A stretch of 6,840 bases of DNA from Burkholderiaceae bacterium (lineage in GTDB: Bacteria > Pseudomonadota > Gammaproteobacteria > Burkholderiales > Burkholderiaceae_C), in NCBI GenBank assembly GCA_023268425.1, contig JALRFN010000111.1, forward strand, positions 1 through 6,840. Reading direction: 5' to 3'. A program made the position numbers and the translations under genes. The notes below the pieces were generated by a model. It was not told the DNA's origin. It was given only the letters and a program-made list of their open reading frames with translations, and did no database searches. Position 1 is the stretch's first letter, and every line of letters starts with the position of its first letter. Positions 1 to 5,424 of the stretch are shown piece by piece.

Positions 1-1173
1 CTCAGCAGCGCGCAGCGCGCCGCAGGCCAACACGCGGCCAACGCCGTCGACTTGGCCTCGGTCACCGACGGCCTGAGCGCCGAGCGCGAGCAAGGCATCA
101 CCATCGACGTGGCCTGGCGCTACTTCTCGACGGCGACACGCAAGTTCATCATCGGTGACAGCCCTGGACATGAGCAGTACACGCGCAACATGGTCACAGC
201 CGCCTCGCAAGCCGAGGCCGCGGTGGTTTTGGTTGACGCCACCAAGGTGGATTGGCAACTGCCGCTTCCGCAACTGTTGCCACAGACCCGTCGTCACAGC
301 CTGTTGGCGCGCTTGCTGCGCGTGCCTCATGTGGTGTTTGCGGTCAACAAGCTGGACGCTGTTTCCGAGCCCGCACTGGCCTTTGCGCACATCCGCGCGG
401 CGCTACAGCAATTCACGCAAGACGCAGACTGGCCTGATTTGCATGTCTTGCCCATCTCGGCACTGAAAGGCCACAACGTCGTCGACGCCACCCCCGGTTG
501 GGCGGGCTACGACGGCCCCAGTTTGCTGCAGTGGCTGGAACGTTGCAGCCCGGCGATCGAGCCCGGCGCTGACGCGCCGGCGCATTTCAGCGTGCAGTGG
601 GTCGAGAAACAGCACGACCTGGCCGAGACTGCGCATGCTCGTCGCATCTTGTGGGGCCGTGTGCTGCAAGGCAGTTTGCGCGTGGGTGATCGCTTGCGCA
701 TCAACGACGGCGTTCAAGCGCAAGTTGCCAGCCTGCGTCACGTGCGCGGCCACCTAGACGCCGCCCACGTCGCCACGCCCGGCGACGCGCTCGGCGTGGT
801 CTTGGACGCCGAACGCGATGTCTCACGCGGTGACGCCCTGCTTGGCCTTGACACGCCAGAAGCCTTGCGCGAGTTCGATGCCACCGTGGCCTGGCTGGAC
901 ACACAAGCCCTGTCCGTGGGGCGCAGCTATTGGGCCTTGCACGGTCACCGCTGGGTCAAAGCCAAAGTACAGGCGATACATCACCAAGTGAACATTGAAA
1001 CGCTGAAAAGCGAAGCCACCGAGACCTTACAAGCCAATGCAATTGGGCGCGTGCGCCTCAAACTGCAAACGCCCCTGCCCGTGTTGCCGTTCACAGCCTC
1101 GCGAGCCCTGGGTCGCCTGATTTTGGTCGACACCGCGACACACGCCACCGCAGCGGCCGTGTTGGTCGACTGA
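1..1173 (+). CDS. cysN: Sulfate adenylyltransferase subunit 1 (CysN), 5' end outside window
   Basis: CysN is the GTPase subunit of ATP sulfurylase. With CysD it couples GTP hydrolysis to formation of adenosine 5'-phosphosulfate from sulfate and ATP, the first cytoplasmic step of sulfate assimilation. The reading frame is open from base 1 and runs 390 codons to TGA. Counting from the first codon, the switch I region GITIDVAWRYFST starts near residue 32, the G3 motif DSPGH is at 53-57, the G4 motif NKLD at 116-119 and a G5-like SALKG near 153. Two beta-barrel domains follow, with elongation-factor-like stretches such as GRVLQGSLRVGD. The P-loop (G1) must lie just left of the window; compared with E. 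coli CysN about 60-80 N-terminal residues are missing. The insertion between G3 and G4 that ends in LLPQTRRHS is, from memory, typical of beta-proteobacterial CysN. cysD probably lies upstream. The family call is firm. Confidence 0.95.
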   Translation, partial: LSSAQRAAGQHAANAVDLASVTDGLSAEREQGITIDVAWRYFSTATRKFIIGDSPGHEQYTRNMVTAASQAEAAVVLVDATKVDWQLPLPQLLPQTRRHSLLARLLRVPHVVFAVNKLDAVSEPALAFAHIRAALQQFTQDADWPDLHVLPISALKGHNVVDATPGWAGYDGPSLLQWLERCSPAIEPGADAPAHFSVQWVEKQHDLAETAHARRILWGRVLQGSLRVGDRLRINDGVQAQVASLRHVRGHLDAAHVATPGDALGVVLDAERDVSRGDALLGLDTPEALREFDATVAWLDTQALSVGRSYWALHGHRWVKAKVQAIHHQVNIETLKSEATETLQANAIGRVRLKLQTPLPVLPFTASRALGRLILVDTATHATAAAVLVD

Positions 1174-1222
1174 ATGCCTGAGTCACCAAACCCACGCAAT
1201 TCTTGATCCCGCGCAAGGTCTC

Positions 1223-1242
1223 GCCGCCGCCTCAGCGGCGGC
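1223..1242 (+). terminator. GC-rich hairpin after cysN, possible terminator without T-run
   Basis: A perfect 8-bp stem GCCGCCGC / GCGGCGGC closes the tetraloop CTCA, 50 bases after the cysN stop. No T-tract follows on either strand, so it is not a textbook intrinsic terminator. It may protect the 3' end of the mRNA or weaken read-through into fdxA. A -10-like TAAAAT at 1258-1263, 15 bases further on, could start an independent fdxA transcript, but no good -35 box is visible because the hairpin occupies that position. Confidence 0.35.
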
Positions 1243-1295
1243 TGGGCCTCGACCGCTTAAAATCCGTTTTTTCGTTTTGACCACCCGTAGCCACC

Positions 1296-1622
1296 ATGAC
1301 CCACGTCGTTACCGAAGCCTGTATCCGTTGCAAATACACCGACTGTGTGGACGTGTGCCCCGTGGATTGCTTCCGCGAAGGCCCCAACTTCCTGACCATC
1401 GACCCCGACGAATGCATCGACTGCGCCGTGTGCATTCCCGAGTGCCCGGTCTCGGCCATCTACGCGGAGGAAGATGTGCCCAATGACCAGCAGCACATGA
1501 TCAAGCTCAACGCCGAGCTGTGTGAGCTGGACTGGCCGACCATCACCCGCCGCAAAGACCCCCTGCCCGACGCCGACGCATGGAAAGACCGCACGGACAA
1601 ACTGAGCGAACTCGTGCGTTGA
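1296..1622 (+). CDS. fdxA: 7Fe (3Fe-4S/4Fe-4S) ferredoxin FdxA
   Basis: A small soluble low-potential electron carrier of 108 residues, the usual length of the Azotobacter vinelandii ferredoxin I family. Cysteines lie at 9, 12, 17, 21, 25, 40, 43, 46 and 50, exactly the family pattern once the initiator Met is counted. By homology C9, C17 and C50 bind the 3Fe-4S cluster and C21, C40, C43 and C46 the 4Fe-4S cluster, while C12 and C25 are the conserved non-ligand cysteines. The C-terminal half, with [13 protein letters not shown] and KKDPLPDA-like stretches (here [12 protein letters not shown]), is the family's typical tail. The start is the ATG that puts the first cysteine at residue 9; no strong Shine-Dalgarno sequence precedes it. 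A TAAAAT box 33-38 bases upstream may be its -10. The following flavoprotein gene is a likely redox partner. The physiological role of FdxA in proteobacteria is not settled. Confidence 0.95.
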   Translation: MTHVVTEACIRCKYTDCVDVCPVDCFREGPNFLTIDPDECIDCAVCIPECPVSAIYAEEDVPNDQQHMIKLNAELCELDWPTITRRKDPLPDADAWKDRTDKLSELVR

Positions 1623-1676
1623 TGGTCGTCTCAGACGCGGGTGGTGGCTCGACCATGACTTGCAGACCGACACCGC

Positions 1677-1706
1677 ACCCCGGCCACCGCGCCGGGGTCT
1701 TTGCTT
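1677..1706 (+). terminator. Intrinsic terminator of fdxA
   Basis: A perfect 8-bp stem ACCCCGGC / GCCGGGGT (1677-1684 and 1691-1698) with a 6-base loop is followed by the T-rich tail CTTTGCTT. It sits 54 bases after the fdxA stop and ends just before the ribosome-binding site of the next gene. It may therefore act as a partial terminator that lowers expression of the reductase relative to the ferredoxin. Confidence 0.7.
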
Positions 1707-1719
1707 GTGGAGCCCCAAC

Positions 1720-2748
1720 ATGACCGCCGCCGCGCCGACAGAAACCGACGTCCTCATCATCGGCGCTGGCCCGGCAGGACTGTGGGCCGCGTTTGAACTG
1801 GGACTGCTGCAGTGCGAGGCGCACATTGTCGACGCCTTGCCCATGGCGGGCGGACAAGTCGCCCAACTCTACGGCGACAAACACATATACGACATACCCG
1901 GCAACCCCCGCTGCACCGGGCATGAACTGGTGCAAAACTTGCTGCAACAACTTCGCCCATTGGATGTTCCCATCCACTTGGGCCAAACCATCGGTGGCTT
2001 GCAAAGACAAGGACAACACCTGCTGGTCAGCAGTGCCTCACAGCGCTGGCGCTGTCGTGCCTTGGTGATTGCCGCCGGTGTGGGCGCATTTGTGCCGCGC
2101 AAACTGCGGGGCATCGACTTCAGTGCCTTAGAAGGCCAAAGCGTGCGCTACCACGCGCCAGAGGGCGAATGCACAGGTAAGCGCTGCGCCGTGTACGGCG
2201 GCGGTGAACAAGCGCTGGCCGCCGCCGTGGCCTTGTGCCAGCGACAAGCCACGCAAGTCACCTTGATCTACCGACGCGATGTGTTGCAAGCCGAAGCCGA
2301 CACGCTGGCCGCGTTCAGCGAGCTGCGCGAACAAGGCCGCATCGACGTCATCACCGCCACCGTCACCGGCTTTGTCGCCCGTGGCAGCCAGCTCATGGCC
2401 TTGGACCTGAGCCACCCCAACGGCAGCAGCAGTCGCCAACAAGTCGACGCCCTGTGGGTCATGGAAGGTTTGAGCAACCAACTCGGTGCCATCAGCGATT
2501 GGGGCTTGGCCATGACGCGCAAGCAAATCAACATCGACCCCCTCACCATGGCCACCAACGAAGCGCAGATCTACGCCATCGGTGACGTCATCCACACGCC
2601 CCACAAACGCAAACTCTTGGTGGGCGCTTTCCACGAAGCCACCCAAGCCGCTTACGCCATCGCTGACGCCCTCCACCCAGCCGGTTTGGGGCCGCAGGAA
2701 TACACCAGCAGCAGCGCCAGACTCCAAAAAAAGTTGGCTCAGCCTTGA
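1720..2748 (+). CDS. Thioredoxin-reductase-like ferredoxin-NADP(+) reductase
   Basis: A cytoplasmic FAD- and NAD(P)H-binding oxidoreductase of 342 residues, the size of TrxR-type ferredoxin-NADP reductases such as B. subtilis YumC. The FAD-binding GAGPAG is at 15-20 with acidic Asp38 ending the second strand. GGQVAQLYGDKHIYDIPG at 44-61 matches the family flavin-contact segment, including the Tyr that stacks on the ring. The NADPH fold has GGGEQA at 160-165 (the family usually has GGGDSA) and the 2'-phosphate-type YRRD at 184-187. The closing FAD motif AIGD is at 286-289. The C-x-x-C active site of true thioredoxin reductases is absent, which favours ferredoxin as partner. The tail YTSSS near 328 occupies the place of the family's HSSS-like cap. 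The ATG at 1720 is chosen because GGAG lies 7 bases ahead; an upstream TTG at 1660 would place the fdxA terminator inside the coding sequence. Reduction of FdxA is inferred from adjacency. Confidence 0.85.
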   Translation: MTAAAPTETDVLIIGAGPAGLWAAFELGLLQCEAHIVDALPMAGGQVAQLYGDKHIYDIPGNPRCTGHELVQNLLQQLRPLDVPIHLGQTIGGLQRQGQHLLVSSASQRWRCRALVIAAGVGAFVPRKLRGIDFSALEGQSVRYHAPEGECTGKRCAVYGGGEQALAAAVALCQRQATQVTLIYRRDVLQAEADTLAAFSELREQGRIDVITATVTGFVARGSQLMALDLSHPNGSSSRQQVDALWVMEGLSNQLGAISDWGLAMTRKQINIDPLTMATNEAQIYAIGDVIHTPHKRKLLVGAFHEATQAAYAIADALHPAGLGPQEYTSSSARLQKKLAQP

Positions 2749-2774
2749 AGAAATCAAGGAAATGTGGCTATACT
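2745..2774 (+). promoter_or_regulatory. Sigma-70 promoter of tRNA-Asn
   Basis: TTGAAG (2745-2750) and TATACT (2769-2774) are separated by 18 bases, matching 4/6 and 5/6 of the consensus boxes. Transcription would start around 2781, a few bases before the mature tRNA. The -35 box contains the TGA stop codon (2746-2748) of the reductase gene, so the promoter is tucked directly against the coding sequence. Confidence 0.65.
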
Positions 2775-2786
2775 CTCGGTTTCCGT

Positions 2787-2862
2787 TCCCTGATAGCTCA
2801 GTTGGTAGAGCGACGGACTGTTAATCCGCAGGTCGCAGGTTCGAGCCCTGCTCGGGGAGCCA
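2787..2862 (+). tRNA. tRNA-Asn (anticodon GTT)
   Basis: A complete 76-base tRNA with encoded CCA. The 7-bp acceptor stem pairs TCCCTGA (2787-2793) with TCGGGGA (2852-2858), including one G-T pair; the discriminator base is G. The D-arm has AGCTCAGTTGGTAGAGC, the anticodon loop CTGTTAA places GTT at 2820-2822, and the T-loop is GGTTCGAGCC. The molecule decodes AAC and AAT. A promoter lies immediately upstream and a strong terminator begins 7 bases downstream, so it is transcribed alone. No copy of its 3' end is seen elsewhere in the window, so there is no sign of integration at this tRNA here. Confidence 0.97.
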
Positions 2863-2868
2863 AAATCT

Positions 2869-2904
2869 AAGGGCCTCACAGCAATGTGAGGCCCTTTTGT
2901 TTTT
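2869..2904 (+). terminator. Strong intrinsic terminator after tRNA-Asn
   Basis: A perfect 12-bp stem, AAGGGCCTCACA at 2869-2880 paired with TGTGAGGCCCTT at 2885-2896, has the loop GCAA and is followed by the T-rich tail TTGTTTTT. It ends the tRNA transcript. Confidence 0.92.
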
Positions 2905-2930
2905 GTGTCATCGGCTTGGCGACACAAAAA
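2900..2930. repeat. Perfect 10-bp inverted repeat overlapping the terminator T-tract
   Basis: TTTTTGTGTC (2900-2909) and GACACAAAAA (2921-2930) are exact reverse complements around an 11-base spacer. The left arm uses the T-run of the preceding terminator. It could be a second, AT-rich stem that also terminates minus-strand transcription, or simply chance in a low-complexity stretch. Confidence 0.4.
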
Positions 2931-3026
2931 AAGTCGCGCCAGCAATGGGACAGCTCAGAAGCTCAGCCAACACACCGTTCGTGCATCACTGCCGTTTGCC
3001 CGTCGCTCAAGTTCGCGTCAGCTGCG

Positions 3027-3058
3027 TTCGATATCATGTCACCAACCCTGATATCGAA
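3027..3058. promoter_or_regulatory. Perfect inverted repeat, candidate operator or leader hairpin
   Basis: TTCGATATCA (3027-3036) and TGATATCGAA (3049-3058) form a perfect 10-bp inverted repeat with a 12-base spacer, ending 11 bases before the ATG of the MASE1-like gene. The left arm contains a -10-like TATCAT (3032-3037), without a convincing -35. The right arm runs into the purine stretch GAAGAA that would be the weak Shine-Dalgarno region. It could be a dimeric repressor site or an RNA hairpin that hides the ribosome-binding region. Apart from this, the first repeat and the tRNA terminator, I see no feature between 2905 and 3069. Confidence 0.45.
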
Positions 3059-3069
3059 GAATTCAAAAA

Positions 3070-3648
3070 ATGATGCTGACCTCGGCCCGAGCGAGCCAAG
3101 GCACGGTTTTAGCCGCTGTCTTTTTTTCTTTGTTCTTTGCGGCATACGGCGCGCAACTGCTGATTGACCCCTGGTTCAACTACGTGCCGGGTGTGGCGCT
3201 GGTTTATCTGCCCGCTGGCATCAAGTTGCTGGCCTTTGTGGTGGGCGGCGTCTGGGGCGCTTTGGGTTTGTTCGTGGCGGGCGTGCTCACCGTGCCGTTT
3301 GTGTTGCATGACTTGCACGCGCCGAGTGTTTACGAGGTTTCACGCACAGCCTTGTGGGTTGCAGCGCCCTACTTCACTTTTGTGTTGATCAAGCACTGGC
3401 GCGGCCTGAACGGCAACTTGGTTGGGCTCACACATGCGGACATTGTGCTGATCGGTGTGGGCACCACCGCCGCGAGTGTCATGACCAGCTTGGTTTACGA
3501 CGCCATGTGGTTTGAGCGCGCTCCCGAGATGGTGCAATCGGCCATGCTGGCCATGGCTTTGGGCGACATCATCGGCATCGTGGTGGTGCTCAGCCTCACC
3601 CGGTGGGCGGTCTCGGCTTTTCGCCAAGCGTACCCCTCCAGGCTCTGA
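3070..3648 (+). CDS. MASE1-like integral membrane protein, stand-alone
   Basis: A 192-residue, very hydrophobic inner-membrane protein without an output domain. Likely membrane segments are near residues 11-32, 39-58, 60-80, 92-108, 123-143 and 155-176. YLPAGIKLLAFVVGG at 46-60 resembles the PPAGIALAAL-type segment of MASE1, and LGDIIGIVVVLSL at 164-176 resembles its W-x-GD-x-x-G motif before the last helix. MASE1 is normally the N-terminal sensory module of histidine kinases and GGDEF/EAL proteins; its ligand is unknown. Here nothing cytoplasmic follows, only a short basic tail (RQAYPSRL). A second ATG directly follows the first, and the Shine-Dalgarno sequence is weak. The gene ends 4 bases from the stop of the convergent phosphodiesterase-like gene, leaving no room for a terminator between them. 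The MASE1 assignment rests on remembered motif resemblance and is moderate; that it is a real membrane-protein gene is likely. Confidence 0.7.
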   Translation: MMLTSARASQGTVLAAVFFSLFFAAYGAQLLIDPWFNYVPGVALVYLPAGIKLLAFVVGGVWGALGLFVAGVLTVPFVLHDLHAPSVYEVSRTALWVAAPYFTFVLIKHWRGLNGNLVGLTHADIVLIGVGTTAASVMTSLVYDAMWFERAPEMVQSAMLAMALGDIIGIVVVLSLTRWAVSAFRQAYPSRL

Positions 3649-3652
3649 GCCA

Positions 3653-4447
3653 TCACGGGCGCGACTGACGCGCAACCACCTGTGCCAAGCCCAGCGCCTG
3701 CGCTGCCGGCGAATCAAAGCGCGCCAAGTCACGCAGGAATTTCTCTCGCGCCTGGGGTGCGAGCAAGCGCCGCCCCATGGCCGCATCGAGCCGACCCCAC
3801 TCTTTGGCCAAAGCCCGCGTCAGGCTGGGCGCCAACACGGGCAAGGCGCTGGACAAGATATCGGCCTCGCGAATCAAAGCCGCACGACACACAAACTGAC
3901 TCAGTCGACACGCGCTCAGGGCTCGCGAAGCGGACTGGCGCAAGGTGGTGGGCTCGGTGGCCAGAATCAAGGCCTCGACTTCGGCTTGCGCCGATTGGCT
4001 GAGCGCCTGTGATCGCATCGCACGCAACACGCGGCGCGCACTGCGGCGCTCCAACTCAAAGGGGTATCGGTTACGCGTTCCAGGGTGCTCGGCATCGTGC
4101 CCGAGCATGGCCAGCAGCATCAAGGCTTCGCGCTGTTGCAAGGTGGTCGCCACTTGCCCTTCGTGTACGCGCTGGGCTTGCAGCAAAAACGTCAGGCTAA
4201 CCAGTGTGTCGGCCGTGTGTAAACGGTTGTGATACGGGGGCTCGTGCGCCCCCATGCGCTGGCCGTGGCGCTCCATGTCTTGGGCCAACGCCAGTGCACA
4301 AGCGACCACCTTAGCCGCCGCACCACGCGGCGACACGCCACCAAGCCGTGCCACGCAGGCGCGCAGCACCACAGGCAAGCCTGGCCACGCGTGAGGCCAC
4401 ACTTGGCGCAGATTGTTGAAGCTTTGTTCTAAGGCGCGGAGTTGCAT
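3653..4447 (-). CDS. HD-superfamily protein resembling class I cyclic-nucleotide phosphodiesterases
   Basis: A 264-residue cytoplasmic, mostly helical protein. YHNRLHTADT at 72-81 and HDAEHPGTRN at 117-126 closely match the YHNxxHAAD and HDxDHPGxxN motifs of eukaryotic-type PDEs. By homology His73 is the catalytic acid and His77, His117, Asp118 and Asp196 (READILSS) bind the metals. LILATEPTTL near 160 matches the LATD helix, LTRALAKEW at 209-217 the region after the third metal motif, and Gln232 in APQAREKFL sits where the purine-gripping glutamine is found. The likely role is hydrolysis of cAMP, cGMP or a related nucleotide, but the substrate cannot be read from sequence. The domain is shortened: Asp118 to Asp196 is 78 residues, against about 117 in PDE4, and the ENHH segment is reduced to ERRS. 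A plain metal-dependent HD phosphohydrolase is the alternative. The start ATG has AGAGG 8 bases ahead, inside a hairpin. Confidence 0.82.
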   Translation of the reverse strand: MQLRALEQSFNNLRQVWPHAWPGLPVVLRACVARLGGVSPRGAAAKVVACALALAQDMERHGQRMGAHEPPYHNRLHTADTLVSLTFLLQAQRVHEGQVATTLQQREALMLLAMLGHDAEHPGTRNRYPFELERRSARRVLRAMRSQALSQSAQAEVEALILATEPTTLRQSASRALSACRLSQFVCRAALIREADILSSALPVLAPSLTRALAKEWGRLDAAMGRRLLAPQAREKFLRDLARFDSPAAQALGLAQVVARQSRP

Positions 4448-4448
4448 G

Positions 4449-4484
4449 AAAAAAGCCTCTGAGCTGGCTTGCAGCCTCAGAGGC
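4449..4484 (-). terminator. Terminator-like hairpin abutting the PDE-like start codon
   Basis: Read on the minus strand, GCCTCTGAG (4484-4476) pairs with CTCAGAGGC (4463-4455), with a further 3-bp inner stem across a one-base bulge. TTTTTT (4454-4449) follows, then one C and the ATG. It has the full form of an intrinsic terminator for the upstream membrane-protein gene, whose stop lies 67 bases before it. It may also act as an attenuator, because the only Shine-Dalgarno candidate of the next gene, AGAGG (4460-4456), lies in the descending arm. A -10-like TACAAT at 4495-4490 could start a transcript whose whole leader is this hairpin; no good -35 is visible. Confidence 0.7.
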
Positions 4485-4550
4485 CTTAGATTGTAGGTGC
4501 GGCAACCCCGCTGCTCTTGCGCGCAGAGGCTGCTGCGCCGCCGGGCGGGC

Positions 4551-5264
4551 TCAGTCCCAGCTCAAGTTGTTACAAGCTTCACACTCGTCTTTCAAAACAC
4601 CCATCCAAACCAACAGCGCGTGCAACTTACAACCCAGGCAAATGCCCAAGACCGACTCCATCCACATGAAGCCCAGGCAAACCCAAATCAGACTGACTGG
4701 AATCCAGCGCGGCATGTAGTTGACCGTCTCTGGCAACAGTTCACTGCCCCAGACCGCGTTGACCCAATGCGCAAACGTGTCGGGGTTGAAAAACACCAAG
4801 CAAACCGAAATCAAACTCGCGCCAATCGACCAAGCAAAGCGCTTGGGCACCAGCGGTTTCCAGTACGGGCGGTGGCTACGCGCCAGCAGGGTCGCCAACC
4901 AAATGGTGGGCGAAAAACGCGCAGTGAAGGCGAACATGCCCGCGATCATCTCAAACAACGCGTAAAACAAAACTCCCGTCTGGAAGGAGTACTCGTAAGT
5001 GCGGCGGTAGGCCTCGACGTGATAAAGGATGTGGTCATCAAAGTCCGTGTCAAACGTGTCTTTGATGTAGTTGCCAGTGACCACCCAATGCGAGGTGAAG
5101 GCCACGTCGAACAAGGTCAGCCCCATGTACAGCGGGATGACCAGCAAAATGCCAGCACGAATGCGCACCGCCGTGTCGTTGATCCACTGCGGGTTTTCTT
5201 TGATGTCTCGAAACCAGAGGTGGCGCCACGTTTCTGCCAAGACCTGAATCGCCGCACGCAACAT
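4551..5264 (-). CDS. DUF4395-like membrane protein with two C-x-x-C pairs
   Basis: A 237-residue inner-membrane protein with likely helices near 36-56, 92-114, 143-160 and 187-210. After a charged N-terminal region, FTARFSPTIWLATLLAR, the PKRFAWSIGAS segment and the CLGCKLHALL at 209-218 match my memory of DUF4395, whose hallmark is a CLGC motif at the end of the last helix. A second pair, CEAC at 228-231, lies in the short C-terminal tail. Two such pairs at the membrane edge suggest thiol redox chemistry or metal binding, but no function is established. The stretch at 57-90 (THWVVTGNYIK-like, then DTDFDDHILYHVEAY) between helices 1 and 2 is polar and acidic and may face the periplasm. The ATG has a good GGAG 6 bases upstream. 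It lies 160 bases after the helicase stop, with its own promoter candidate, and a terminator follows. The family call is moderate; the gene is clear. Confidence 0.78.
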   Translation of the reverse strand: MLRAAIQVLAETWRHLWFRDIKENPQWINDTAVRIRAGILLVIPLYMGLTLFDVAFTSHWVVTGNYIKDTFDTDFDDHILYHVEAYRRTYEYSFQTGVLFYALFEMIAGMFAFTARFSPTIWLATLLARSHRPYWKPLVPKRFAWSIGASLISVCLVFFNPDTFAHWVNAVWGSELLPETVNYMPRWIPVSLIWVCLGFMWMESVLGICLGCKLHALLVWMGVLKDECEACNNLSWD

Positions 5265-5335
5265 GCTTGTCTCCTGAGTGAGTTCCGCCCGACCACCGGG
5301 TCAAGCGGACACATTCATCCATCTATAAGCAAATA

Positions 5336-5364
5336 ATTTTACGTCGATTGTTGTCTGGCGTGAA
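5336..5364 (-). promoter_or_regulatory. Candidate sigma-70 promoter of the DUF4395-like gene
   Basis: On the minus strand TTCACG (5364-5359) and TAAAAT (5341-5336) are 17 bases apart, matching 4/6 and 5/6 of the consensus. Transcription would start near 5329, giving a leader of about 65 bases. That leader can fold into a bulged hairpin (TCCG, CCCG / CGGG, CGGA) about 23 bases before the start codon. Its position between the helicase stop and the next gene supports independent transcription. Confidence 0.4.
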
Positions 5365-5424
5365 TGCCCCAAAACCAGACCAATGTCCCGGCGCTGTCGC
5401 GCTCGCACGCCCGCCACACAGTGC

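Noticed and set aside
1622..1656. Inverted repeat ATGGTCG / CGACCAT around the fdxA stop region
   Set aside because: Only 7 bp with a 21-base spacer; the stronger terminator stem at 1677-1698 explains the region better.
1660..1719. N-terminal extension of the reductase from a TTG codon
   Set aside because: It would encode the fdxA terminator as protein, lacks a ribosome-binding site, and the ATG at 1720 has GGAG 7 bases ahead and gives the family-typical N-terminus.
2787..2862. tRNA-Asn as an integration site
   Set aside because: No duplicate of the tRNA 3' end, no integrase and no composition shift is seen next to it.
2917..2942. Hairpin TGGCGAC with A-rich loop and GTCGCGCCA
   Set aside because: Pairing needs bulged bases and competes with the perfect 10-bp repeat at 2900-2930; probably chance.
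2886..3167. Open frame of 93 codons after the tRNA
   Set aside because: It runs through the terminator, the inverted repeats and the start of the membrane-protein gene in another frame, with no recognisable motif.
5284..5309. Bulged stem in the leader of the DUF4395-like gene as a riboswitch
   Set aside because: Only 8 pairs with a 5-base bulge and no known aptamer pattern; mentioned only with the promoter.
4497..5336. Long plus-strand open frame of 279 codons
   Set aside because: It is antisense to the four-helix membrane protein; composition is rich in His, Gln, Arg and Asn with no domain, typical of a GC-bias shadow frame.
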